Origin: Cyanobacteria bacterium TGS_CYA1
Lineage (GTDB): Bacteria > Cyanobacteriota > Vampirovibrionia > Obscuribacterales > Obscuribacteraceae
Length of the DNA: 64,000 nucleotides
Assembly: GCA_026129135.1 (NCBI GenBank)
Contig: JAHCIQ010000001.1
Coordinates: 682,001 to 746,000, forward strand
Direction: 5' to 3'
Of this stretch, positions 1 through 8,503 are shown piece after piece; within the stretch, counting starts at the first letter, position 1, and every line of letters starts with the position of its first letter. A program made the position numbers and the translations under genes. The notes beneath the pieces are model-generated. The model saw only the letters and a program-made list of their open reading frames with translations. It ran no database searches and was not told where the DNA came from.

Positions 1-426
1 GGCGATCAACCTGTTTCTGAATCAGAAGTAATAATGAATGACACCAAAAAAGATATCACCGTCAAGAAGCTACAAGCAAATATGATGCCTAAAACACCTC
101 AGGCTGCGCTTGCCTCCTACAAGGTCTTGAACACAATTGATTCGACCAAATTCAAAAAGGGATACATTATAGAAGTCCTCAAAGCGAACGTGGAAGCTCA
201 AGCTGGCGGCAACCCCAGTCCTCGATTCTTATATACTCTGTCGAAAAATCCTGGCGTTGTCTATGCCTATAAGAATCTTGGCACATATTATTTTTCGCGC
301 TACGACGCCCAAAACGCCTGGGACAGTTTTGATCTCGGTCGTAAAATAAAGCCAGATCATGTCTTGTTTCAAGACATAAACAAATTAGAGCAGGGACTCG
401 AAGAATCGCATCCCGAGTACTTCTAA
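1..426 (+). CDS. C-terminal part of a protein with a TPR-like end (cut by window edge)
   Basis: The reading frame is open from base 1, so the ATG at 34 is probably internal and this is the last ~141 residues of a longer protein. Near the end a TPR-like helix pair is visible (NLGTYYFSRYDAQNAW, then a D-P-like LGRKIKPDHV). No catalytic motif is visible in this part. The product of the full gene cannot be named from here. The frame ends at TAA 424-426 and converges on the glycosyltransferase gene that follows on the other strand. Confidence 0.6.
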   Translation, partial: GDQPVSESEVIMNDTKKDITVKKLQANMMPKTPQAALASYKVLNTIDSTKFKKGYIIEVLKANVEAQAGGNPSPRFLYTLSKNPGVVYAYKNLGTYYFSRYDAQNAWDSFDLGRKIKPDHVLFQDINKLEQGLEESHPEYF

Positions 427-448
427 ATAGTTTTAAATTGATAGAAGT

Positions 449-1621
449 CTAGTGTATGGCGGCGCGTTTTCGTGTTGGTGGAGTCAAAGTTTTTTCGATC
501 ATGCGAGAAAAATCTTCAACCAGAACACGGTCGCTAAATTTGTCATAAACTCTGTGTCGCAATGCATCTAGCAAATTGCGAGAAGGTGGTTCTTCTTTCA
601 TCTGCACGATGCGACTGGCAAGAGAACCATTGGTGCTTAAATCGCACATCCACTGCGGATCTTCGATAATGAATTTAGCACCGCTATGTGGATGACAAAT
701 TATTGGTGTTCCAATGATTGCAGCTTCAATCAATACATTTCCAAGTCCTTCATCAAGACTTGGCAGAACGAACAAATCTGCTGCAGCCACCACGGACGGT
801 ACTTGATCTGGCGGGAGTGTAAGCCACAAAATGCGGTCTTGCAACAACTTTTCACCAAGCGCTTTTAGATATGGCGTATCGGATTCTTCCACACCGCAAA
901 GCACCAGTTTAACTTTGGGATCGTTTAACTTCGCTACTTCTTCGATAAGATAATCAATTCGCTTGTGATAACGATTCCAGGCAGCACAACATACAATCAT
1001 GTAATCATCAGATGCGATACCATGCTTTTGACGAAAACTGGTATCCCTGCACTGGGCCCATAATTCTTCGGCATCGAGACAGTTTGGAATCAGGTCCATT
1101 TTTGTTCCCGAAATACCCGCATCGAGTGCAAGTCCATAGCCGCCAAAATTCAGTTGCTGTATATGGTCAAAACACTTGTAGTTTTCGGGGTTGAAAATAC
1201 CACCGTTGGCAAAAATCACTTTATAGTGGAAATAGGGCAAGTGTGATGCTGCCATGATGAAATGCGCCAGTGGCACGTCTTTGACCCACACCACGTCTGG
1301 ATTGATTTTAGAAAGCTCAGTCAGTAAGCCAGGCAAGAAAGAAACTTGCTCGACCCCATAAGTCAGCTCCCACCGCATTTTCTCGGGCAAAATGGGAAGC
1401 TCAGACAGTTTTTTTAATAACCGATTATTCCTCTTGATATTTGGCACTTTTATCGCATCTGGATAATTGCCGCCAGCCAAGAGATGAACGTCAAAACTCG
1501 TATGGTTTTTTAAAGCTCGAAACCAGCGTGCACAAGAAACTTCAAAACCACGCTCAGTATTGCCCAGCCCGCTGGATACGAGCGCAATCTTTGTCTTTGT
1601 GTGGTTCTCGTTGAAATACAT
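449..1621 (-). CDS. Glycosyltransferase, GT4-like (GT-B fold)
   Basis: A 390-residue protein if it starts at the ATG at 1621; a GTG two codons upstream is also possible and neither has a clear ribosome-binding site. The C-terminal half carries the GT4 nucleotide-sugar site: a VLPSLDEGLGNVLIEA stretch with the E-x7-E pattern, followed by GTPIICHPHSG. The N-terminus starts with KIALVSSGLGNTERGFE, the usual glycine-rich acceptor-side loop. Family members transfer a sugar from a nucleotide donor to lipid or polysaccharide acceptors at the inner membrane. No membrane span is seen. It lies divergent to the GT2/GT21 enzyme at 1697, so both may serve one surface glycan, which is inference. The acceptor is unknown. 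Confidence 0.8.
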   Translation of the reverse strand: MYFNENHTKTKIALVSSGLGNTERGFEVSCARWFRALKNHTSFDVHLLAGGNYPDAIKVPNIKRNNRLLKKLSELPILPEKMRWELTYGVEQVSFLPGLLTELSKINPDVVWVKDVPLAHFIMAASHLPYFHYKVIFANGGIFNPENYKCFDHIQQLNFGGYGLALDAGISGTKMDLIPNCLDAEELWAQCRDTSFRQKHGIASDDYMIVCCAAWNRYHKRIDYLIEEVAKLNDPKVKLVLCGVEESDTPYLKALGEKLLQDRILWLTLPPDQVPSVVAAADLFVLPSLDEGLGNVLIEAAIIGTPIICHPHSGAKFIIEDPQWMCDLSTNGSLASRIVQMKEEPPSRNLLDALRHRVYDKFSDRVLVEDFSRMIEKTLTPPTRKRAAIH

Positions 1622-1696
1622 TTGCACGTTGCAGATAATTGTCCATTAAACTAATAGCACCTGCAAGCATTGTCAACGGCGCCAGAGAATTATCAC

Positions 1697-2884
1697 ATGG
1701 AAATTGCCTATTTCTTCGTTTTTATGACCGTTGTGGGCATAATCATCCAGGTCAGCACGTATATACGACTCTATAAGTATATGGACGCAGACCTGTCGCG
1801 CCGTCCGGAATCGTACAAGCCAAAAGCGAGCATTATTTTGCCCTGTAAAGGGCTAGACCCCGACTTCAAAAAAAACATCGAGCGTCTGTTTTTGCAGGAC
1901 TATCCTGACTTCCAGATAATCTTTGCCGTTGCCGAAGAGTCGGACCCGGCATATAAGCCTCTTTGCGAACTTTGTAAGAAACATCCCGGACGCGCTGACA
2001 TAGTTGTGGCAGGGTTTCACCCACACCGAGCCCAGAAGATAAATAACCAGTTGCATGCATTGGAGCTGATGCACCCTGATTCTGAGGTCATCGCTTTTGT
2101 AGACTCTGATGTTATTGCCTTGAACAATTTTTTGACTTATCTGGTAGCCCCGCTCAAAGACAAATCGATAGGTGTAACGACTGGTTATCGCTTTTACGTT
2201 TCGAACAACTGGGATGTGGCGTCTATTATTCGTGGCTTCTGGAATCGTATGTCGTCTGTAGAATTAATCGACGCAAAATATGCTTTCGCCTGGGGCGGAG
2301 CAATGGCTATCAGGCGCGAAGTGTTCGAGCAGGCGCGGATAAAGGAGCACTGGGATAATTCCGCCGATGACGACATGTCTTTGACTAAAGCAATAAAATC
2401 GCTTGGGCTGAAAGTGCATTTCGTCACCAAATGCACAGTGACATCTGAGGGGCGTGCCACCATTGCTGAAATCATGGAATGGACTAATCGCCAGATGATA
2501 TTGACCAAAGTGTATTATCCAGAATTGTGGAGACGCGCTATTGGTCGTGGACTCATAATGCTTTTGTGGATAGTTTTCATGTTTTTGACTTTGTATCTTG
2601 GCGTTTCTCAAAACAGTCCCGATATACTTACCGCATTCTGGATTGGTGTTTTCATTTTTCCTCTGGAAATATTCTTACTGATGATGTCTAGAAGTTTGTG
2701 GAATCGTATTCTGGGTGTTGAAGTGTCGCATATGTACGAACCGTTATGGTTGTGTTGCATTGCTGTACCTCTTGCTCACATAGTCCTTCCGTTTATGACA
2801 CTGAATTCGGTGCTGACGAATAAGGTGCAATGGCGTGGTGTTACATACAATTTGAAAAGTGCAACGGAGCTGGTAATAGAATGA
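1697..2884 (+). CDS. Membrane glycosyltransferase, ceramide glucosyltransferase-like (GT2/GT21)
   Basis: I chose the ATG at 1697, giving 395 residues that open directly with a membrane span; a TTG at 1670 is in frame but has no ribosome-binding site. After one N-terminal span come the GT-A motifs of the GT21 type: KASIILPCKG, the DxD-like FVDSDV, an acidic ADDDMSLTKAIKSLG segment and a RQMILTKVYY stretch matching the (Q/R)xxRW region. Two or three hydrophobic spans follow near residues 295-375. Enzymes of this kind glycosylate a lipid at the cytoplasmic face. Its stop codon overlaps the ATG of the next gene (ATGA), so the two are probably translationally coupled. Confidence 0.82.
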   Translation: MEIAYFFVFMTVVGIIIQVSTYIRLYKYMDADLSRRPESYKPKASIILPCKGLDPDFKKNIERLFLQDYPDFQIIFAVAEESDPAYKPLCELCKKHPGRADIVVAGFHPHRAQKINNQLHALELMHPDSEVIAFVDSDVIALNNFLTYLVAPLKDKSIGVTTGYRFYVSNNWDVASIIRGFWNRMSSVELIDAKYAFAWGGAMAIRREVFEQARIKEHWDNSADDDMSLTKAIKSLGLKVHFVTKCTVTSEGRATIAEIMEWTNRQMILTKVYYPELWRRAIGRGLIMLLWIVFMFLTLYLGVSQNSPDILTAFWIGVFIFPLEIFLLMMSRSLWNRILGVEVSHMYEPLWLCCIAVPLAHIVLPFMTLNSVLTNKVQWRGVTYNLKSATELVIE

Positions 2885-3381
2885 ATAAAGAATTTTGGGC
2901 TGAACACTATCCAGATAGCATCGACTGGACAATCATGGGTTTCACTGCCGATGAGCTGCGTGCAATGGATCCGCAGCCTGAGCGTCTCACTTACAGGACT
3001 CTGGCTCCGCAAGTGACCGAGGGATTTTGGAAAAACGAGCAATTCGATTCATCGAAGTTTGCAAAGGCTGGCGAAAAGTTTTGCTATATCAAAAGCCGCT
3101 TGACTTATGAAGAAGGTCACGATCCTCAATTTGAAGATTTCCAGGAACAGCTCGATATCGCATTGCGCGAGGCTGGCCTTGGTTGCCAGATTGGAGCAGG
3201 GCGTGGAAGCGAATTCTATTTCTTCGATCTGGCTCTAAAAGACATCGATGCTGCTTTGGACGTTATGAAAAGATTGACTCTGGTAAATGATTTACCCAAA
3301 CAGACCTGGCTAATGTTTTATGATGCTGCTGATAAAGCAAAGTCCATCGAACTTCACATAGAGGCGCCCGCTGGGGTTTAG
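2881..3381 (+). CDS. Small conserved-type protein of unknown function
   Basis: I do not recognise a family. The start at 2881 overlaps the stop of the glycosyltransferase (ATGA) and has GGAG about 11 bases upstream; an earlier in-frame ATG at 2830 would lie inside the upstream gene. The 166-residue product is acidic, soluble-looking and rich in aromatic residues (EFWAEHYPDSIDWT near the start). It has a Gly-rich QIGAGRGSEFYFFD stretch in the middle and no signal peptide or membrane span. Coupling to the glycosyltransferase suggests a shared pathway, but this is only context. Confidence 0.6.
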   Translation: MNKEFWAEHYPDSIDWTIMGFTADELRAMDPQPERLTYRTLAPQVTEGFWKNEQFDSSKFAKAGEKFCYIKSRLTYEEGHDPQFEDFQEQLDIALREAGLGCQIGAGRGSEFYFFDLALKDIDAALDVMKRLTLVNDLPKQTWLMFYDAADKAKSIELHIEAPAGV

Positions 3382-3438
3382 CAGGCAACGCTAAAGCTTC
3401 GAGTGCTATATCTATATTTAGAAAGTGAGGACGTCGCG

Positions 3439-3768
3439 TTGAGAAAAGTATTTTTGTTATTAGGCCTGGTCGCGTTAATTCAAGCCGGTCCGGCGCAAGC
3501 TGGATATGTCAAAGATGGCGTAGAAAAAGGTGGCGAAGCAACAAAGAAAGGCATCAAAAAATCCTGGGATGTTACCGAGAAAGGCACTAAGAAAGGTGTC
3601 GATGTCACAGTTGGCGTGACCAAAAAAGGTATTAAAGAAACCAAGAAAGGTACAGGCAAAGCGATAGATGTCACTGTTGGCGGTACCAAAAAGGGACTGG
3701 ATGCCACCAAGAAAGGACTTGAGAAGGCTGGCAGCAGCACCAAGAAATTCTTTAAGAAAGTCTTTTAA
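3439..3768 (+). CDS. Exported Lys/Gly-rich protein made of tandem 11-residue repeats
   Basis: The likely start is the TTG at 3439, with GTGAGG eight bases upstream. It gives 109 residues beginning with a textbook signal peptide (RKVF, a hydrophobic run, then A-Q-A before GYVKDG). The mature part is seven or more consecutive hendecads in register, e.g. TKKGIKKSWDV, TEKGTKKGVDV, TVGVTKKGIKE, TKKGTGKAIDV, TVGGTKKGLDA, TKKGLEKAGSS. The 11-residue period with basic and small residues resembles the amphipathic helix repeats of synuclein, apolipoprotein and LEA proteins, which bind membranes or polyanions. The function is not known. The gene sits in a short gap before a convergent oxidoreductase gene. 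Confidence 0.65.
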   Translation: MRKVFLLLGLVALIQAGPAQAGYVKDGVEKGGEATKKGIKKSWDVTEKGTKKGVDVTVGVTKKGIKETKKGTGKAIDVTVGGTKKGLDATKKGLEKAGSSTKKFFKKVF

Positions 3769-3770
3769 TA

Positions 3771-5417
3771 TCAGGCTTTTGGATTGAATATGCTCTGAAC
3801 AATTATCTCGGACGAGTGCTCGCAAAAATCAATTCCCGAATAGTCGGGATTCAAGCCTTTCATGAAAGCAACTGTCATTAGGTATATGCGCTTGTTTGCT
3901 TTTCCGTCTTTATTTATAACCTGAAAAGAATCAGATATAGCCAGTCCATCTACTATCTGGTGACCTTTCTTTGATCTGTAATTGAGCTGAGCAGGGCTTA
4001 CTGTGCCGTCTTTTACCAGCGATTCAAAAGGAAACTGGTCAAATTGAATTGACGGCTGTCCGATACAGTCGATGAATGTTTCGTACTCGACTACGTCGTC
4101 TTCTTTTCCCTCGTACCTGCATGTGCAGGCAATCTTGCCTTTATCTGTAATTTTTGCTTCAAAATCTGCAACTGAGACTATGTCCAGACAACCAGCTTCG
4201 TGCAAGGCCAGAAGCTCTTCGCAAGAGCTGGGTGGCAAATAAGCAATGACAACAGCAACAAGCGGGAGCAAATGCTCGTGCAAGCGCAGCATATCTTCAG
4301 CTGACATATGCTTGGCTGGAAAATTCAATGCAAAGCTAAAACCAGATAATGCTTCTTTCCAGAAAACTGGTTTTTTGTTTTTGAGCGAATCGATGCCTTC
4401 TAAATATTCTTCGTGCAGAAGCTCGAACGGTTCTTCTTTTTCGCGTTTCGCCAGCATCTGTTTTGCGAATTCTTCTACTTTCATATCCTTTATTTCTTTG
4501 TAGAAGTCAGGATCTTTTTCTTTCAAAACGTCTTTGTAGCCAATGTCGAAAAGAAAATCGAGTTCCAGAAAACCATCGTTTTCAGCCATATTTTCTTTCA
4601 AACGAACAGGCGGAAGCAAATCGGAATTATTGACGTTTGGTTCTTCCAGGAAAATGCGAGCACAGGGCAGTAAGCCATTATGCGAATACATAACCATTTT
4701 AAAATGTGGTGCGTTTTCGTTTCTTTGATACAGAAGCCTTGTTTTGCCAGGACTGAAAGTTCCGTTATTTCGAGCTAGTGTGCGAATAGCATCTACGGCT
4801 GTAAGTGAGCTTCCGCGCATAGCGACCGGATGATCGAAAAGCCTGTTCAATTTGGATGGAGGATAAGGAGAATCAAAATATCCGGCTAATTCTTTCTCGT
4901 GCTCATGAGGCCAGAAGTGACCGCAGCAAATAATGACGTGGTCGAATAAATATGTTTTTTCGGCAGTGATAATAGCGGTCTTTTTCTTTCTATCGTCATC
5001 TTTTATATCGGTGACGACGCAATCGTAATGAATGGTTATTTCTGTGCCTCTGCGCTCTGCTTCTTTTAGAAGCGCGACGAACTGCTCGTGCAAATATTCG
5101 CCAAGAAGAAGGCGCGGCAAAATACTTGTCTCATCGAATGAAGATGCGTCAACACTATATTTTTCAAGAACATATGCTGGGCGCGATTTCATCCACCCGG
5201 AAAGTGTCGGCTCGAAGTCTGGAATCTCTTCTTCTGAAACATTGGTATCATGCTCTACATCTGCACCTTTGGGGCTGAAAGGAAATCCAACGCCAAGGGT
5301 GGATGCCGAGTCGAAAATATCTAGTTTGAAATCGGTTCCTTCTAAATCAATGAGCCGTTTCAAAATCATAAGAGCGGATGGACCGCCGCCAATTATGCCA
5401 ATGTGTGGGACTTTCAT
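3771..5417 (-). CDS. FAD/NAD(P)-binding oxidoreductase-like protein
   Basis: 548 residues. The N-terminus carries the dinucleotide-binding loop GIIGGGPSALMILKRL followed by an acidic strand end (LDIFD), as in the FAD/NAD(P)-binding proteins of the PF13454 type. A second nucleotide-binding element, HVIICCGHFWP, and a late ETFIDCIGQPS resemble the second GG/ATG motifs of such flavoproteins. No Cys pair for disulfide reductase activity is seen. The substrate is unknown; related proteins include lysine/ornithine hydroxylase-like enzymes. The start is the ATG at 5417 with a weak AAAGAG upstream. The gene stands alone on the minus strand, with zinc alcohol dehydrogenase upstream on the same strand (67 bases between). 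Confidence 0.72.
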   Translation of the reverse strand: MKVPHIGIIGGGPSALMILKRLIDLEGTDFKLDIFDSASTLGVGFPFSPKGADVEHDTNVSEEEIPDFEPTLSGWMKSRPAYVLEKYSVDASSFDETSILPRLLLGEYLHEQFVALLKEAERRGTEITIHYDCVVTDIKDDDRKKKTAIITAEKTYLFDHVIICCGHFWPHEHEKELAGYFDSPYPPSKLNRLFDHPVAMRGSSLTAVDAIRTLARNNGTFSPGKTRLLYQRNENAPHFKMVMYSHNGLLPCARIFLEEPNVNNSDLLPPVRLKENMAENDGFLELDFLFDIGYKDVLKEKDPDFYKEIKDMKVEEFAKQMLAKREKEEPFELLHEEYLEGIDSLKNKKPVFWKEALSGFSFALNFPAKHMSAEDMLRLHEHLLPLVAVVIAYLPPSSCEELLALHEAGCLDIVSVADFEAKITDKGKIACTCRYEGKEDDVVEYETFIDCIGQPSIQFDQFPFESLVKDGTVSPAQLNYRSKKGHQIVDGLAISDSFQVINKDGKANKRIYLMTVAFMKGLNPDYSGIDFCEHSSEIIVQSIFNPKA

Positions 5418-5484
5418 ACAACGAACTCTTTGCTAGTGATTTGTGCTAGTGATTAAGATAGCAGGAAATCGAAAGGTGAGAGTT

Positions 5485-6471
5485 TTAATCGATTTTGAGT
5501 ACTGCAGCGCCATGAAATCTACCGTGCCTTAAATCGTCCAAGGCTTTGTTGGCGTCTTCGAGCTTGTAGGTCGTAATCTGGGGATGGACGGGAATCTTTG
5601 CTGCTATTTCAAGAAATTCGACTGCGTCTTGTCGAGTCAAGTTGGCCACTGATTTGATTGAGCGTTCTTCCCATAATATCGAGTATGGAAAAGACGGAAT
5701 ATCTGACATGTGTATGCCACCGCATACGATGCTTGCTCCTTTGTTCGATGCTTTTAGCGCAAGTGGTATCAGCTCGCCTGCAGGAGCGAAAATCAATGAA
5801 GCATCAATAAGTTGTGGTGGCATTTGATCCGAGTTGCCAGCCCAGCTTGCACCAAGCTTACGTGCGTAATCTTGTCCTGCTTCGTCGCCTTTTCGAGTGA
5901 AAGCATATACTTCTTTACCCTGCCAAACTGCTACTTGCGCAATAAGATGCGCTGCGGCACCAAATCCGTAAATGCCAATACGTTTTGCATCACCAGCCAT
6001 TTTGAGGGTTCGCCAGCCGATAAGCCCAGCACATAAAAGAGGTGCCGCTTCTACGTCGTTGAGTGCGTCTGGCAACGCAAAGCAGAATTTGTAATTTGCT
6101 ACCGTATGACTCGCGTAGCCACCATCTACGTTGTATCCAGTGAATTGCGCCTGGTCGCAAAGATTTTCTCTTCCGGACAAACAAAACTCGCACTTAAAAC
6201 ACGTTTGTGCAAGCCACGGCACGCCGACTCGCTGGCCTATCGAAAAACCGGTGGTATCACTGCCTATCTCCTGAACGGTGCCTACAATTTCGTGACCGAG
6301 TATAAGTGGCAATTTCGGTTTTGAAAGCTCATTGTCAATGATATGGAGGTCTGTTCTACAGACTCCGCACGCATTTACTTTTATAAGCAATTGGTCGGAC
6401 GCTGGCTTAAGTGTAAAGTTGTGCACCATATTTAGTGGCTTGCCAGTTTTCTGAAAGAGCATTGCGTGCAT
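5485..6471 (-). CDS. Zinc-dependent alcohol dehydrogenase (MDR family)
   Basis: 328 residues. The catalytic zinc site is visible as CGVCRTDLH (Cys and the conserved T-D) and LGHEIVG; the structural zinc site is C-x2-C-x7-C in CFKCEFCLSGRENLC. The Rossmann loop is GIYGFGAAAHLIAQVA, so NAD(P) is the cofactor. The family oxidises alcohols or reduces aldehydes in the cytoplasm; the FTGYNVDGGYASH segment and overall length fit the AdhA/AdhP-like branch. The start is ATG 6471, though ATG 6462 is also possible. It may be co-transcribed with the FAD protein downstream, which is an inference from orientation and the short gap. Confidence 0.85.
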   Translation of the reverse strand: MHAMLFQKTGKPLNMVHNFTLKPASDQLLIKVNACGVCRTDLHIIDNELSKPKLPLILGHEIVGTVQEIGSDTTGFSIGQRVGVPWLAQTCFKCEFCLSGRENLCDQAQFTGYNVDGGYASHTVANYKFCFALPDALNDVEAAPLLCAGLIGWRTLKMAGDAKRIGIYGFGAAAHLIAQVAVWQGKEVYAFTRKGDEAGQDYARKLGASWAGNSDQMPPQLIDASLIFAPAGELIPLALKASNKGASIVCGGIHMSDIPSFPYSILWEERSIKSVANLTRQDAVEFLEIAAKIPVHPQITTYKLEDANKALDDLRHGRFHGAAVLKID

Positions 6472-6548
6472 TGGTTTTATTTTGCGCTTATCTAGAGTAT
6501 TTGTTAATTAGAGTCGGAATCTTAATGTATTCAGGAATTTGAAGCAAG

Positions 6549-6578
6549 TTGAATGAGGCTCAAATTTTCGCGTATAAT
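6549..6578 (+). promoter_or_regulatory. Sigma70-type promoter for the exported protein at 6605
   Basis: TTGAAT at 6549-6554, an 18-base spacer, and a perfect TATAAT at 6573-6578. The predicted transcript start is about 6585, leaving a ~20-base leader with GAGGTG just before the ATG at 6605. Confidence 0.65.
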
Positions 6579-6604
6579 TTCACTCTGCCGCATAGAGGTG
6601 TCAA

Positions 6605-7501
6605 ATGCGAAACCGTTTTCTGTTGTTATTTAGTGTATTTTTCTTTGCCGTGCCGACTGCTCAATCCCAGGGATATATCCCTCCGGCAGCAGCTAAAGGC
6701 GCGACTCTGCCGATTGGGACTAAAGTATATTTCGAAGACAAATGGAACCGCTACGGTGGGGGCATGATTTCAGGTGTTATTGTGCGCGATGGTGGTGCCG
6801 CTCGCTGTACTAGATATGCGGTGAAAATAGACAAGCCCACTGAGGCGGCTTTCCAAGAGAATTATTTTGATGCTGAAGATTTGCATCCTGTAGGTGGTGG
6901 CGTTGCGCCAGCGCATCAGCAAGCTTCGCCTGCGCGATCAGAAAACCAAGCGCATCAGGCACAACAAAGAGCCCAAGCACAATCTCCTCAGCAACACCCG
7001 CAGGCTCAGCAGCAACCTCGTGCGCAAGCCGGTGGACCTCAAGCTGCGCACGCATTCAATTTCGGACATCCGCCAGAACCAGGCAGTTTTAAGTATGGGC
7101 ATTTTAATCCGCGACCAATGCTAGGAAATAACAACATCACACCTCCCGGTCTCAAACCAATATTTACTGGCACGCCTCCAGGCGACGAAACGTGTGTGGG
7201 TAGATGGTACACTCAGACTGGTGGCGTCTGGACCAATAAAGGTGGTCCGGATAGAAACGGAGTTCAGCTTCAAGAGTGGGGCAAACCGGAAGCAGCTGAA
7301 GTTATTCTTGTCCAACCAGATGGAACCTGGATGATGAGATATTTGGGCAAAATCACAACCGGAAAGTGGTACGACATTGGTCAAAATGTCATTCGTCTGG
7401 TGAATATGGCTGATGGCTGTGATTGGACGGCCTCGGTCTATGACAAAATGATTGAATTCAAAGGGCAGAATGGGTTAATGAAGCAGGGCAATCGCTACTA
7501 G
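6605..7501 (+). CDS. Exported protein with Ala/Gln-rich linker, unknown function
   Basis: 298 residues, ATG at 6605 preceded by GAGGTG. An N-terminal signal peptide is clear (RNRFLLLFSVFFFAVPTAQS, then Q-G-Y). Residues ~25-95 form a small domain (TKVYFEDKWNRYGGGMISG, EEYFDAEDLHP-like), which resembles short SH3-like beta domains but I cannot assign it. A low-complexity Ala/Gln/Pro/His linker covers ~100-150. The C-terminal ~110 residues are Trp/Gly rich (VGRWYTQTGGVWTNKGG, GTWMMRYLGKITTGKWYDIG) and look like a beta sandwich. It has its own strong promoter and is probably periplasmic or surface located. Confidence 0.65.
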   Translation: MRNRFLLLFSVFFFAVPTAQSQGYIPPAAAKGATLPIGTKVYFEDKWNRYGGGMISGVIVRDGGAARCTRYAVKIDKPTEAAFQENYFDAEDLHPVGGGVAPAHQQASPARSENQAHQAQQRAQAQSPQQHPQAQQQPRAQAGGPQAAHAFNFGHPPEPGSFKYGHFNPRPMLGNNNITPPGLKPIFTGTPPGDETCVGRWYTQTGGVWTNKGGPDRNGVQLQEWGKPEAAEVILVQPDGTWMMRYLGKITTGKWYDIGQNVIRLVNMADGCDWTASVYDKMIEFKGQNGLMKQGNRY

Positions 7502-7579
7502 TTCATTTATTTGTGGCATCTTATTCGAGTTCGTGTAATTAAGATGGAAGGTAAAAACGTCTGTCTGCATACTTAATGA

Positions 7580-8185
7580 CTATTCTCTTTCTTTTATCTT
7601 GTTTTGCAATTTAGATTGAATTGAATACAGGTCTTCGCTAGATAACGCGGCACTGTAAATTATCCAATTTTTTGACGTAGCGCCTATGTTTTTCATCATT
7701 AAAGATTGCGCGCATCTTTCACCTTTCTTTGACAAAGCCTGAGCGGAAATATATACGGGTTCTAATGGATCTCTCCATTCAATTACTCGGTTTATGAAGG
7801 CCAGACGCAGGAGTCGTGATGCTGGAGTTTTTTCTTGAAAGCGAGGAGCTACTACCAGAGAAGAAAATAGATAATGCTTGTATGGTTTTTGAACTCCTTC
7901 AGAGCCCAGACCATTTTTGAAAAGTTTTTGTTCATCATATTCTGCTTCCAGACTTGCGGCAAATTCCTTTTGTGAAATCGGCATGGCATAGAGGTAGCCT
8001 GCTAACTCACGCTCTTTGCGTAAAATATAAAATCCCTGAGGGCATTTCTCCAGCCAATCTGTAAGTATCTCCACGGGAAATGCCGTTTCGACACCGTATA
8101 CCTTTGTTCCAAGCGCATTTATTTCAACCGAGAGGTCGGAAATTGAAAGAGGTTGATTGTCACCATATTCGATACTAAAAACCAT
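7580..8185 (-). CDS. Probable GNAT-type acetyltransferase-like protein
   Basis: 201 residues from ATG 8185. The segment with FYILRKERELAGYLYAMPIS followed by a LFSSLVVAPRFQ strand and TPASRLLRLAFINRV helix matches the order of the GNAT fold (strand 3-4 then the acetyl-CoA-binding helix), but the Q/RxxGxG/A loop is degenerate (QEKTPAS). Substrate unknown; the assignment is by pattern only. It stands alone between the exported protein gene and tRNA-Leu. Confidence 0.5.
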   Translation of the reverse strand: MVFSIEYGDNQPLSISDLSVEINALGTKVYGVETAFPVEILTDWLEKCPQGFYILRKERELAGYLYAMPISQKEFAASLEAEYDEQKLFKNGLGSEGVQKPYKHYLFSSLVVAPRFQEKTPASRLLRLAFINRVIEWRDPLEPVYISAQALSKKGERCAQSLMMKNIGATSKNWIIYSAALSSEDLYSIQSKLQNKIKERE

Positions 8186-8290
8186 AATTACTTTTCTTGA
8201 GGCGACCTGTTATACAGTTACTAAGGAAGGAATATAACAGAGTGAAGATTCAAAATAAAGGCAACTCTTCGAATGGCGATTTTATACCCC

Positions 8291-8316
8291 GAAAAGAAAA
8301 CCGCCTTGCGGCGGTT
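8291..8316 (-). terminator. Rho-independent terminator of tRNA-Leu
   Basis: On the minus strand a 7-bp perfect stem (AACCGCC / GGCGGTT, plus coordinates 8299-8305 and 8310-8316) with a 4-base loop is followed by TTTTCTTTT. It begins 11 bases after the tRNA 3' end. Confidence 0.85.
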
Positions 8317-8326
8317 AATAAATATC

Positions 8327-8407
8327 TGGGCAAGAAAGGACTTGAACCTTCACGTATTGCTACACTAGATCCTAAATCTAGCGCGTCTGCCATTCCGCCA
8401 CTTGCCC
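8327..8407 (-). tRNA. tRNA-Leu(UAG)
   Basis: On the minus strand the 7-bp acceptor stem is GGGCAAG/CTTGCCC with discriminator A. The D arm is GCG...CGC. The anticodon stem CTAGA/TCTAG encloses the loop TTTAGGA, so the anticodon is TAG. There is a long variable arm of 13 bases, as in class II tRNAs, and a T arm GAAGG-TTCAAGT-CCTTT. The CCA end is not encoded in full. The CCA-adding enzyme at 59134 would supply it. Confidence 0.95.
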
Positions 8408-8503
8408 ATGTCGAAGACGCTTGAGAGTCTAGATTATCAAGAATACCACAACTTTTAGGGCAAAACGGCTGTCAAGAAAGAGTTGCATCTGCAAGCTTAA
8501 CGA

